NCBI GenBank assembly: GCA_965222485.1 | Contig: CBDCUC010000039.1 | Span: 62,001-126,000, forward strand | Reading direction: 5' to 3' | Length of the DNA stretch: 64,000 nt | Source of the DNA: CBDCUC01 sp965222485 | Lineage (GTDB): Bacteria > Pseudomonadota > Alphaproteobacteria > Rhizobiales > Hyphomicrobiaceae | Shown: one piece after another, positions 17,678 to 25,654 of the stretch | Layout of the letters: every line of letters starts with the position of its first letter | Numbering within the stretch: position 1 is the stretch's first letter | Translations under genes and position numbers: made by a program | Notes under the pieces: model-generated | The model's database searches: none | Told to the model about the DNA's origin: nothing | The model's input: the letters and a program-made list of their open reading frames with translations, nothing else

Positions 17678-18118
17678 TCAATCGCGACGGCTGAGAGAGC
17701 CTGCATAATGCAGAGCGACCTCGCGCCGATGCGCAGCCGACCTGTGTTCGACGACGTATAGCCCCTGCCATGTTCCCAAAGCCATTTTTCCATTCAGGAC
17801 AGGGATTGCAAGAGATGTCGACGTCAGCATTGTCTTGATGTGAGCCGGCATATCGTCCGGCCCCTCCATGGCGTGGCGGTAGCCTGCTCCTTGCGGTGCC
17901 ATGCGATCGAGCGCATCGACGAGATCGTGCTGGACGTCGCGGTCTGCATTCTCCTGGATGACAAGTGATGCGGATGTATGCCGGATGAATGCTGTCAACA
18001 GACCGTCGTCGACGCCCGTCTGATCAAGCCACCGCCGGACCTTGTCAGTGATGTCTGTGAAGCCTGCACCTTGGGTTTGCACAGCCAGCCGAGTCTGAGC
18101 CTGTTTCAACGTCGCCAT
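17678..18118 (-). CDS. YjbQ / UPF0047 family protein
   Basis: A 146-aa protein matching the YjbQ (secondary thiamine-phosphate synthase-like) family along its full length. Conserved blocks are Phe-Ile-Arg-His-Thr-Ser-Ala-Ser-Leu-Val-Ile-Gln-Glu-Asn, Tyr-Arg-His-Ala-Met-Glu-Gly-Pro-Asp-Asp-Met-Pro-Ala-His-Ile-Lys, and Gly-Thr-Trp-Gln-Gly-Leu-Tyr-Val-Val-Glu-His-Arg. The family forms small trimers and has weak thiamine-phosphate synthase activity; its main role is unsettled. It begins with ATG at 18118. The upstream exported coiled-coil protein gene is on the same strand, 45 bp away. Confidence 0.9.
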   Translation of the reverse strand: MATLKQAQTRLAVQTQGAGFTDITDKVRRWLDQTGVDDGLLTAFIRHTSASLVIQENADRDVQHDLVDALDRMAPQGAGYRHAMEGPDDMPAHIKTMLTSTSLAIPVLNGKMALGTWQGLYVVEHRSAAHRREVALHYAGSLSRRD

Positions 18119-18163
18119 TATCCGAAGTGAGTTATCCAGAACGCCTTGCCCGGCAATGCCGCC

Positions 18164-18718
18164 TTACAGCTGGTGCGGCTCGTCAAGTTCCTTCTCCTTG
18201 TCGCGCCGACGATTTCGAGGCTCAGTCTTTTCTCCGAAGTCTTCGAACCGCTCCCGAAACTTGCGGATCATACTCTCAAGGTAGTCTATCGCGCGGTCCA
18301 CCTCTTCTTCGTTTGGCAACCGCATGCTTGGCTTACCACTGCCGGCACCACCTTCGGACGGCGCTTCGCCCTGACGATCCTGCGATGGTCCGCTCAAACC
18401 GAACACATCTTCCATCCGTTTGATTTCAGCCTTGAGCTCGGCGTTTTGGGTACGCAGACGATTGAGTTCATCGCGCAATGATTTTTGCGAGTCTGGAATT
18501 GCCTCACATTCCCAGCTTTCGTTCTTGCGCGTACAAGTCGACATTGTTCCCGTCACCGTATCCAGACGAATGATGCTGCCGTCGACTTCTTTCATCGAAT
18601 AGCGCCCCTCATCTGCGCTGCGCGGTTCAACCGCAGCACTGGGCGTAAATACGCTAACGCCGGCTGACGCAATAATCACTGCGCCAATGACCGCCATAAC
18701 TGTTTGTTTTGTCCGCAC
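18164..18718 (-). CDS. Exported coiled-coil protein of unknown function
   Basis: A 184-aa protein starting at GTG 18718 with GGGAGAA upstream. It has an N-terminal signal peptide or anchor (about residues 7-29), a small domain with two cysteines (Cys62 and Cys71, possible disulfide), a predicted coiled coil (about 78-106, Asp-Glu-Leu-Asn-Arg-Leu-Arg-x-x-Asn-Ala-Glu-Leu-Lys-Ala-Glu), a Gly/Ser-rich linker, and a highly charged C-terminus. I recognise no family with a known function. It lies 45 bp upstream of yjbQ on the same strand and may be co-transcribed. Confidence 0.65.
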   Translation of the reverse strand: MRTKQTVMAVIGAVIIASAGVSVFTPSAAVEPRSADEGRYSMKEVDGSIIRLDTVTGTMSTCTRKNESWECEAIPDSQKSLRDELNRLRTQNAELKAEIKRMEDVFGLSGPSQDRQGEAPSEGGAGSGKPSMRLPNEEEVDRAIDYLESMIRKFRERFEDFGEKTEPRNRRRDKEKELDEPHQL

Positions 18719-19325
18719 TTGAATTCTCCCACAACTGCGACGCGCTCAGGACGCAAAAAAACCACCAGTACGAACCCATTGCGTAGGCTCTATCTGGCCT
18801 GTCCAGCTCTTGTAGTGGCGCCAGGGCGTCGGTCTCTCCATTGTTGCATCAAAATGAGGCGGTACATCCCACGGCCACCCAATGAAAGTATGGCATGCGA
18901 AGACCAGCGAAGGCATCGAGCAGTGCGGGTCCGCTGATCGGCTGCCTCCCAAAGGGATATCAGGTGTGCTGGACCAAATCGCAACAGCGAATCAAAAAAT
19001 GAGTTTCACTTACCGTGCCGGCCAGGAAACCCCTTGACCAGCACCAAAACCCCCGATTCGCCGTGTCCGAGTGGAGCTTGAAGCTGCGATTGGAGCCAAT
19101 GAGGAACAATACTTAACCGAACATTTACTGCCGCCTGCGAGTTTGGAAGCTGATTGGTTCTGTTGTCGTGCCTCGTCTGGACCACTTCGCGCGGATTGCT
19201 CCGGCTCGATGGAAGCGGCTTCTGGACCCGCCTCAATCCACCCCTTTCGCCCACCAGCGGGCTCTTACTCGGGTGTGACGGTCAACCTGCGTTTCATGGA
19301 TTGCAATGTGGGATTGGGGAACGAG
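18719..19325. other. 607-bp divergent intergenic region
   Basis: The podJ-like frame stays open back to 19071, but that stretch (Cys- and Pro-rich) does not look like protein. No RNA gene, repeat or terminator is seen. Confidence 0.35.
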
Positions 19326-22300
19326 ATGGCCGATCACGATCAAATTCCGGCGCCGGAAAGCGCCGAGGCCGACGTATTAAGCAGCACAAACGCACCCAGC
19401 GAAGATAGTCGCGACGAGGTCCGTGACATGCTGCGTCAGATCTCCGAGCAGATCGACACGGCAGATCGCCAGCACGGCGAGCTCCTCAATGAAATGAGTG
19501 ATCGCATTGCCGCTCTGGGCGATCGGACAGATCAAGTTCGCGTCGGTTTGACCGACCAATTCTCACCAGCCTTCGACCGTCTGCGCGATGGCCTGGACAG
19601 CCTGTCCGGCCAGATCACTGCTGCGCTGGAAGAGCGCATGGCAACGGCAGCGCCAGAGGAATTTTCAAGTGCGAACGAATCTGAGTTTGCCTCGCAAGAG
19701 CCAACTGCTGCACCATCACATTCTGTCGCTACGCCTGAATGCACTCAACAGGAGGCAGCACCACAAGACAGTCTGCCGAAAGATGAACTTGGCGTATTCG
19801 CGATCCTGAATGCGGAGCCGGAAGCACCGCAGGAGCACGCAGAGCATGGGCCTTGGGATGCGGAATCCGCCGAAGCATTGACCCGTATCTATGAGGACAC
19901 CTCAGAACTGGGCGGTGTTGGAAACCCACATGATCCGGCCGGCGAAACGCCCGACACCATCGCGCAGCCGACGGCTGACGTGACCGATGACGCGTTCGGG
20001 CAAATGCCGTTCTGTGATCCGCACACAAGTGAACCTGAAGCGGTTTCACACCCCGAACCTTCAGAGATAACCCCACCCACACCGGCCGTGGACTTCGACC
20101 GTCAATGGCTTGATGAGCGTTTTGCGATGATTGCTGAACGCATTGAGCAGTCTGCCGCAGAATCGCGCCCGCATGAAGAATTTGCCGGTCTTGGCGAAAA
20201 GTTTGATCAACTGGAATCAAGCATCAGTGCAGCACTTGATGACGTCGCCGCGCGTGCTCAAACAAGCAATGCGTTGCCCCCAGTCGACCTGTCTTCCGTT
20301 GAGGAAAACCTCGGCGAACTTGCTGGCTATGTTGAGCAGGCACAGTCGAAGCTCGCACGCCTCGACGCAATAGAAGCGCACTTGGAATCGGTGATGGATC
20401 GTTTGTCCGATGACCGTCTAATACAGCTTCTGGAAAACGGCGATCAGAACGCAAAAGACCTAGAGCGGCTGGCAATGCTGTCGGCAGAAGCTGCCGTTGC
20501 CAGCTTGCCAGGCGCAGATGCAAATCAGTCGTCCTTGAACGAAGGTCAGCTGAGTGACCTTTATGGCATGCTGTCCCGTCATATTGAGCAATCACGCGAA
20601 GGAGAACAACACACCGCTGGAGTGCTCGATACGCTGCGCGAAGCGATGCTGGGAGTATTGGATCGGGTTGAGCAGCTGGAACGTCCTGTTGTCGGCCACA
20701 ACCCGATGCCGGGTAGCAATGAGGTTGCAGGAAACGAGGCCGTTGACGCCGCCCTTTTTGATGACGCGACGCCGCCGGGCCCAGTGCCTGAAGACGCGTT
20801 CGTCACACCTGCCGACCAGATGCCGATGGCGCCCCACAGCCCAATCGAAGGTTCCGACGGCACAATGGCCGCTGCCGGGTCCGGCGGATTTGCAGAGCCA
20901 CCGCCACCGCAGCAAACGGGTCCGGTGCAGAATGACCAGGAAGAAGATGCCTATGCGGTCCCCCGAGCCGCGCAATCGTCGGGCGAACACCCAGCCCACG
21001 ATCCGGGTCAGATACAAGCGACACAAGCCCAGCCTCAGCCGACGCCACCTGTCCATCAGCAGCAGCTACGCGGTCCCGCCGCAGAACACGTTGCGGATCC
21101 AGCGCCGCTCAACGAGTTGCCGACCATGGCAGCGATTGAGAAGCTCCGTCAGGACTTCATTGAAGATGCGCGCAGCGCCAAGGAACTGGCCGCACGCAGG
21201 GCAGCGGAGGAGGCCGCAGCTGGCCCGAAGAAAGCCGGCGGGCTTTCCGCGATGCTGCTACGCAAACGCAAGGGTGGCTCGGAAAATGCGCCACAAGCTG
21301 CCGAACCGAACGAGCCGAAAAGCGCGCTGGCAAGCAGTGCCAAGTCGCTTCGTAAGCGCCTTCTAGGGGCTCTTGTACTGCTCGCGATCATTCCGGGCGC
21401 GGCATTGCTATACAGCAAGTTCCAGCCAGCGCTGAATATGGAGCCGGCTGCGAGCACCGCAGTCATTGAAGACGGCGCTGCTGCAACAACAACGCGGCCG
21501 CCGGCAGCCCCGAAACTGCGTTCCGCCCTGGCAGACACGCAATTGCCACCCCCGGGAATGGCATTTCAAAAACCAAGACAACCGCTGTCGCCTGCTGCAA
21601 TGGAGCGTGTCGAGCGTCGACAGGATTTGGCGCACATGTCCTCGAAGGTGGCTGATGCTGCCGCAAGTGCACCCTTTGCTGCCTTGCTGCCTGAGTATGC
21701 CGCGACAGGGCCACGCCAGGCCGCCGGCCGTAACGCTGACGGATCAATCGCTGAGGCTGGTGCGGTAAAGACACTTGGCTTACCGCCAGTAACCGTCGGG
21801 CCTCTGTCGCTCCGGATCGCCGCCGCGAAAGGCGACCCCTCTGCTGAATTTGAGGTTGGCGCGCGAATGGCCGAGGGCAAGGGTCCAAACCAGGACTTTA
21901 AGCAGGCCGCCCGTTGGTATCAGCGCTCTGCATCGAAGGGCTTTGCCCAGTCACAGTATCGGCTTGGCACGCTGTTCGAACGTGGACTGGGTGTAAAAAA
22001 GGACATGTCGCGTGCCCGCCTTTGGTATGAGCGCGCTGCCCAGAGCGGAAACATCAAGGCGATGCACAACCTGGCTGTGCTTGCCGCAGGCCGCAATGCG
22101 CAATCCCCTGACTACACCAAGGCTGCCCAATGGTTCCAGCAAGCCGCAGATCACGGGCTCTCCGACAGCCAGTACAACCTGGCGGTCCTGTTCGAGAACG
22201 GTTTAGGAGTGGAGCAGAACCTCACGAAATCCTATCAATATACGGCGCTGGCCGCTCGCTCAGGTGATGCCGAAGCGACACGCCGGCGCCAGTCTCTAAA

Positions 22301-22448
22301 GCAGAAACTTAGTGAAAGTGAGCTTGCCAAGGCGGAGGCATGGATCAAATCGTGGCGCCGCAAGCCGGTCGATAACCTCGCCAATGACGCTCGCGTCGCC
22401 GGAACAGCTTGGCAGTCCCGTGAAAGCGCAGGCTACACGGTCCAATAA
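19326..22448 (+). CDS. PodJ-like polar localisation protein with Sel1 repeats
   Basis: A 1040-aa protein beginning at ATG 19326 (GGGGAACGAG upstream). The long N-terminal part is acidic, Pro/Ala/Gln-rich and coiled-coil-like with repeated Leu heptads (for example the Glu-Gln-Ile-Asp-Thr and Asp-Arg-Ile-Ala-Ala segments). A single transmembrane helix lies near residues 675-695, after a basic Lys-Ser-Leu-Arg-Lys-Arg stretch. The C-terminal part holds at least three Sel1-like repeats (about 838-980, Ala-x-x-Trp-Tyr-x-x-Ala-Ala and Leu-Gly...Gly-Val-x-x-Asp). This is the layout of PodJ, which marks a cell pole in stalked and budding alphaproteobacteria. The peptidoglycan-binding domain found at the end of PodJ is absent. 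An exopolysaccharide regulator is the main alternative. Confidence 0.75.
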   Translation: MADHDQIPAPESAEADVLSSTNAPSEDSRDEVRDMLRQISEQIDTADRQHGELLNEMSDRIAALGDRTDQVRVGLTDQFSPAFDRLRDGLDSLSGQITAALEERMATAAPEEFSSANESEFASQEPTAAPSHSVATPECTQQEAAPQDSLPKDELGVFAILNAEPEAPQEHAEHGPWDAESAEALTRIYEDTSELGGVGNPHDPAGETPDTIAQPTADVTDDAFGQMPFCDPHTSEPEAVSHPEPSEITPPTPAVDFDRQWLDERFAMIAERIEQSAAESRPHEEFAGLGEKFDQLESSISAALDDVAARAQTSNALPPVDLSSVEENLGELAGYVEQAQSKLARLDAIEAHLESVMDRLSDDRLIQLLENGDQNAKDLERLAMLSAEAAVASLPGADANQSSLNEGQLSDLYGMLSRHIEQSREGEQHTAGVLDTLREAMLGVLDRVEQLERPVVGHNPMPGSNEVAGNEAVDAALFDDATPPGPVPEDAFVTPADQMPMAPHSPIEGSDGTMAAAGSGGFAEPPPPQQTGPVQNDQEEDAYAVPRAAQSSGEHPAHDPGQIQATQAQPQPTPPVHQQQLRGPAAEHVADPAPLNELPTMAAIEKLRQDFIEDARSAKELAARRAAEEAAAGPKKAGGLSAMLLRKRKGGSENAPQAAEPNEPKSALASSAKSLRKRLLGALVLLAIIPGAALLYSKFQPALNMEPAASTAVIEDGAAATTTRPPAAPKLRSALADTQLPPPGMAFQKPRQPLSPAAMERVERRQDLAHMSSKVADAAASAPFAALLPEYAATGPRQAAGRNADGSIAEAGAVKTLGLPPVTVGPLSLRIAAAKGDPSAEFEVGARMAEGKGPNQDFKQAARWYQRSASKGFAQSQYRLGTLFERGLGVKKDMSRARLWYERAAQSGNIKAMHNLAVLAAGRNAQSPDYTKAAQWFQQAADHGLSDSQYNLAVLFENGLGVEQNLTKSYQYTALAARSGDAEATRRRQSLKQKLSESELAKAEAWIKSWRRKPVDNLANDARVAGTAWQSRESAGYTVQ

Positions 22449-22889
22449 CCGATGGTATCCACTGGGGCCTGATGAGCGGCAATAAGCCCTCTATAACCCG
22501 AGGCCGGGCCCCACAAATCGACCATCTATCGTCTATCGACACACCTCCACAGGCCTGCAGACGCGGGCCTGTGGAGTTTGTGGTGTTTGAGGCACGAGGC
22601 AGGTGCCTTTCATCCTGATGCCGCTAATGATATCCCGGCAATGCGCGCCTTCGCATTGACCGCAGCCACAGGAAGGGGCATTGCTTGGCTCAGGCGAGAG
22701 CTATCTGCCATCGGATCTTTCTATGCCTGCCAAGGACACGGGCCATTCGGCCCTTTGCGACGATTGGGGGTGGCGGCTCGGGACGCTCATTTTGCCATCG
22801 GTCATACCCCGGGGTGCAAGCCGATTATCGATGGTAACACTGCAGACAGCGGGCCTGCGCCGCGCGCCGGCGCACGACATTAGACATTC
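22449..22889. other. Intergenic between podJ-like and tauE-like genes
   Basis: The terminator at 22545-22588 is the only recognised element. Short open frames after it have no protein character. The promoter of the tauE-like/TIGR02186 pair must lie here. Confidence 0.4.
22545..22588 (+). terminator. Probable rho-independent terminator of the podJ-like gene
   Basis: CTCCACAGGCC (22545-22555) and its exact complement GGCCTGTGGAG (22566-22576) form an 11-bp stem with a 10-nt loop, followed by the T-rich TTTGTGGTGTTT. It lies about 100 bp after the stop codon. Confidence 0.7.
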
Positions 22890-23816
22890 ATGACGCTTTA
22901 CTTACCCATCGCCGAAATGTCCGCCAACATTTTCCTGTTTTTGGGAATGGGCGCTGCTGTTGGTTTCCTGTCGGGCATGTTCGGCGTCGGTGGCGGATTC
23001 CTGATGACCCCGTTGTTGATTTTCTCGGGCATCCCGGCTGCGGTCGCTGTCGGTACGGAGGCCGCGCAGATCGTCGCCTCCTCGATATCGGGCGCAGTGG
23101 CCCAATACAGGCGCAAAAATGTAGACGTAAAAATGGGGATGGTGCTGCTTGCAGGCGGCATTGTCGGTTCTCTTATAGGCGTACAGGTCGTCAAGATCCT
23201 AAGGCAGGCAGGTCAGTTCGAGCTGTTTGTCTCCTTGAGCTACGTGACATTCCTGGGCGTGATCGGCACGTTGATGTTGATCGAGAGTGTCAACACAATC
23301 CGTCAGGTGAAGGCCGGCCGGCCTGTCTTTGCGCGACGCTCGGGACAACACAGCTGGATCCACGGTCTCCCGCTCAAGATGCGTTTCCACCGGTCCAAGC
23401 TTTACATCAGTGCAGTACCGCCGCTGATGATCGGCGCGTTTGTCGGCTTTCTCGGCGCCATTATGGGTGTCGGCGGCGGCTTCGTCATGGTTCCCGCCAT
23501 GATCTATTTGTTGCGCGTCCCAACCAACGTCGTTGTCGGCACCTCGCTGTTTCAGATCGTTTTCGTCACCGCTGTTACGACCGTACTGCACGCCACGACC
23601 AACCAGACCGTGGACATCGTGCTGGCACTTTTGCTCATGATCGGCGGTGTTATTGGCGCTCAATTCGGCGCAGCGGCCGGTGAGAAGCTGAAAGGAGAGC
23701 AACTGCGCGCGCTTCTTGCAATCCTAGTTCTGGCGGTCTGCCTCCGCCTTGGCATTGACCTGATATTGATGCCCGAAACCCTATATTCGATCGCAGCCAT
23801 CTCGGGAGGCCGTTGA
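22890..23816 (+). CDS. TauE/SafE family sulfite exporter-like permease
   Basis: A 308-aa inner-membrane protein of the TauE/SafE family. It is built as two similar halves, each starting with the characteristic Gly-Phe-Leu-Ser/Gly-x-x-Phe/Met-Gly-Val-Gly-Gly-Gly-Phe motif (near residues 25-37 and 190-205). The family exports sulfite or other sulfonated or sulfur anions. Its stop overlaps the next start (TGATG), so it is translationally coupled to the TIGR02186 gene. soxYZ at the left end hints at sulfur oxidation in this organism, and sulfite or thiosulfate as substrate is a reasonable inference, not a demonstration. ATG codons at 22890 and 22917 are both possible starts. Confidence 0.88.
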   Translation: MTLYLPIAEMSANIFLFLGMGAAVGFLSGMFGVGGGFLMTPLLIFSGIPAAVAVGTEAAQIVASSISGAVAQYRRKNVDVKMGMVLLAGGIVGSLIGVQVVKILRQAGQFELFVSLSYVTFLGVIGTLMLIESVNTIRQVKAGRPVFARRSGQHSWIHGLPLKMRFHRSKLYISAVPPLMIGAFVGFLGAIMGVGGGFVMVPAMIYLLRVPTNVVVGTSLFQIVFVTAVTTVLHATTNQTVDIVLALLLMIGGVIGAQFGAAAGEKLKGEQLRALLAILVLAVCLRLGIDLILMPETLYSIAAISGGR

Positions 23817-24757
23817 TGCACGCGCTTTCTCGGACTTTGTCGATCGTTGCTGTTTTCCTGGCGGGCTTTCTCGCATCCGCCGTTGTCTATGCGCAGGATC
23901 AGACTAAGAAGCCGAAGGTCCGCCAATCACAGCCGGCTGCGGCCGAGACGAAACAACTCCAAAGCGCAAAGAAACAAAACAGGCCGCGCCGCCGCAAAAA
24001 GCGCGGCCCCGACATTGCTGAACGACTGCCGGTGAAAGAGACTGTCGAAGCTGATGTATCGACACGCTCCGTTGCAGTCACCTCGGCATTTTCTGGTACG
24101 AAGATCGTTGTCTTTGGGGCTGTGAATGCAAGTCGCCAAAAGGCCGCCGAAGCAGGCCTGTACGATATCATTATTGTCGTCGTTGGAACGTCGGAACCTT
24201 TGGTTGCGCGCAAGAAATCCAATGTCGCCGGCATTTGGGTCAATACCGAGTCTATAAATTTCGTGTCAGTCCCTAGTTACTACACCATCACCTCCACACG
24301 TCCCTTGAACGAAATCACGGATAAAAAGACGCTTTTCGAAAACGGTATTGGTTTTGATCTTGTGGGAATGCATGCGTCAAAGAGAGGTGCGGGAGCACTG
24401 ACGCTGCAAGAACTTCAGGACTACAAGCGCGCCGTCGTTGAATTAAAGAAGAAGGATCGGCTCTATTTTCAGGATGACTTTGGCGTCTCGTTCATCGGCA
24501 CGAGCCTGTTCCGTTCATCCATTGACCTTCCTGCCAATGTTCCTGTCGGACCATTGACTGCGCGCGTGTATCTATTCCGCGATGGAAAATTGCTGGCAGG
24601 GCATACCGCCAGCGTCACCCTGCAACGCGAGGGGCTTGAAAGATTTCTGCATGATTTCGCATTCGAATACCCGCTGTTCTACGGACTGTTTGCAGTCCTG
24701 CTTGCAGCGATCGCCGGCTTGACCGCATCAGCGCTGTTTGCACGCAACCGACAATAA
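23816..24757 (+). CDS. TIGR02186-family transmembrane protein
   Basis: A 313-aa protein of the conserved TIGR02186 family. It has an N-terminal signal peptide (ending Val-Tyr-Ala-Gln), a Lys/Arg-rich linker (about 28-66), an extracytoplasmic beta-rich domain, and a C-terminal transmembrane helix (about 287-308). It starts at ATG 23816 with GGGAGG upstream and overlaps the TauE-like stop by one base. In Hyphomicrobiales this protein is usually found beside a TauE-like permease, so it is probably its partner or an accessory exported domain; the function is not established. Confidence 0.82.
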   Translation: MHALSRTLSIVAVFLAGFLASAVVYAQDQTKKPKVRQSQPAAAETKQLQSAKKQNRPRRRKKRGPDIAERLPVKETVEADVSTRSVAVTSAFSGTKIVVFGAVNASRQKAAEAGLYDIIIVVVGTSEPLVARKKSNVAGIWVNTESINFVSVPSYYTITSTRPLNEITDKKTLFENGIGFDLVGMHASKRGAGALTLQELQDYKRAVVELKKKDRLYFQDDFGVSFIGTSLFRSSIDLPANVPVGPLTARVYLFRDGKLLAGHTASVTLQREGLERFLHDFAFEYPLFYGLFAVLLAAIAGLTASALFARNRQ

Positions 24758-24779
24758 TTGGTTTTTTTAGTGGGTGCTT

Positions 24780-24794
24780 CGCCCAGGATGGGCG
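24780..24794. terminator. GC-rich hairpin between convergent genes
   Basis: CGCCCA-GGA-TGGGCG is a perfect 6-bp stem with a 3-nt loop between the TIGR02186 and pdeM stop codons. There is no T-run on either side in the right place, so it may be only a weak or factor-dependent terminator. Confidence 0.3.
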
Positions 24795-24818
24795 CGCGTA
24801 CAAAGTCTCAGGCAAAAT

Positions 24819-25553
24819 TCAGTTTCCGCCTACATCTGCCCTAAGCAACCGCGTTGACACCGGATAAAGCCCTTCCTGGCCAAGCACCCATACCATCATG
24901 CCGTCTGTCCCGAACATCGGCGCGAACACATCGTCAAGAATGTTGAGACCGCCGGCATAGGTTCCGAACGCCGGAATGATGAGGCGCAACCCATTGCCGA
25001 TGAAGCAGGGACGGCGAACCGTATGCCCGTGCATCGAGATTCTGGCAGCCGGATGTAGGTGGGCGGCTACTTCGTGCGTTGCGCGGCCGGGCGTTGGTTC
25101 ATGTCTGAAGTTTATGCCTTCCACCCGGATTTCCCCGCTGACGTATCCACCAAGTTGTTTGGGGATCTGGCGGTCGTGATTTCCAGTGATCCAGATCCAC
25201 TCGCAAGCATCCTGCATGATTGCCAGCGTCTCCAGGTCTTCAGCCGACATGCGCTTGATTGCGCCCTCGTCGTGCAGACTGTCGCCAAGTGCAATGACGG
25301 TTTCCGCGCCAAACTTATCTATCGCGGCCGCCAGTTGCGAAAGCGTTTCGCGTGTGTCGTATGGCGGAAGCATCTGCCCCTTGGCAGCAAACGCCGACCC
25401 TTTTTCAAGGTGGAGGTCGCCAACGATAAGCGCTTTTTCCGACGGCCAATAGAGTGCACCGGACATGTCGGCACGAAACGCCTTGCCGCAAATCGAAATC
25501 GGGCGGTCGGCGAAGTCCTCAATGCTGTAGCGTTCAGGCTTGAATTGAAACAT
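24819..25553 (-). CDS. pdeM: PdeM, ligase-associated DNA-repair phosphoesterase
   Basis: A 244-aa calcineurin-like phosphoesterase. Metal-binding motifs appear in order: Gly-Asp-Leu-His-Leu-Glu-Lys-Gly, Gly-Asp-Ser-Leu-His-Asp, Gly-Asn-His-Asp, and Gly-His-Thr-Val-Arg-Arg-Pro near the C-terminus. This pattern is that of PdeM, the nuclease/phosphoesterase of the ligase-associated repair cluster (with LigC-type ligase, a metallo-beta-lactamase exonuclease and the Lhr-type helicase). Here it follows the helicase by about 100 bp on the same strand, but the ligase and exonuclease are not adjacent. The start is ATG 25553. Confidence 0.9.
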   Translation of the reverse strand: MFQFKPERYSIEDFADRPISICGKAFRADMSGALYWPSEKALIVGDLHLEKGSAFAAKGQMLPPYDTRETLSQLAAAIDKFGAETVIALGDSLHDEGAIKRMSAEDLETLAIMQDACEWIWITGNHDRQIPKQLGGYVSGEIRVEGINFRHEPTPGRATHEVAAHLHPAARISMHGHTVRRPCFIGNGLRLIIPAFGTYAGGLNILDDVFAPMFGTDGMMVWVLGQEGLYPVSTRLLRADVGGN

Positions 25554-25654
25554 GCAGGCAGTCCCGGTCAGTAGGCGTCATACGTTCTGGCAAAAGCGAA
25601 TCAGAACCACAAGTATACGCAACTGAACTATCGAGCGCGAATTGGGACCAGTAT

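Noticed and set aside
19071..19325. Upstream extension of the podJ-like frame
   Set aside because: Composition changes (Cys- and Pro-rich, no coiled coil), and a good ribosome site precedes ATG 19326.
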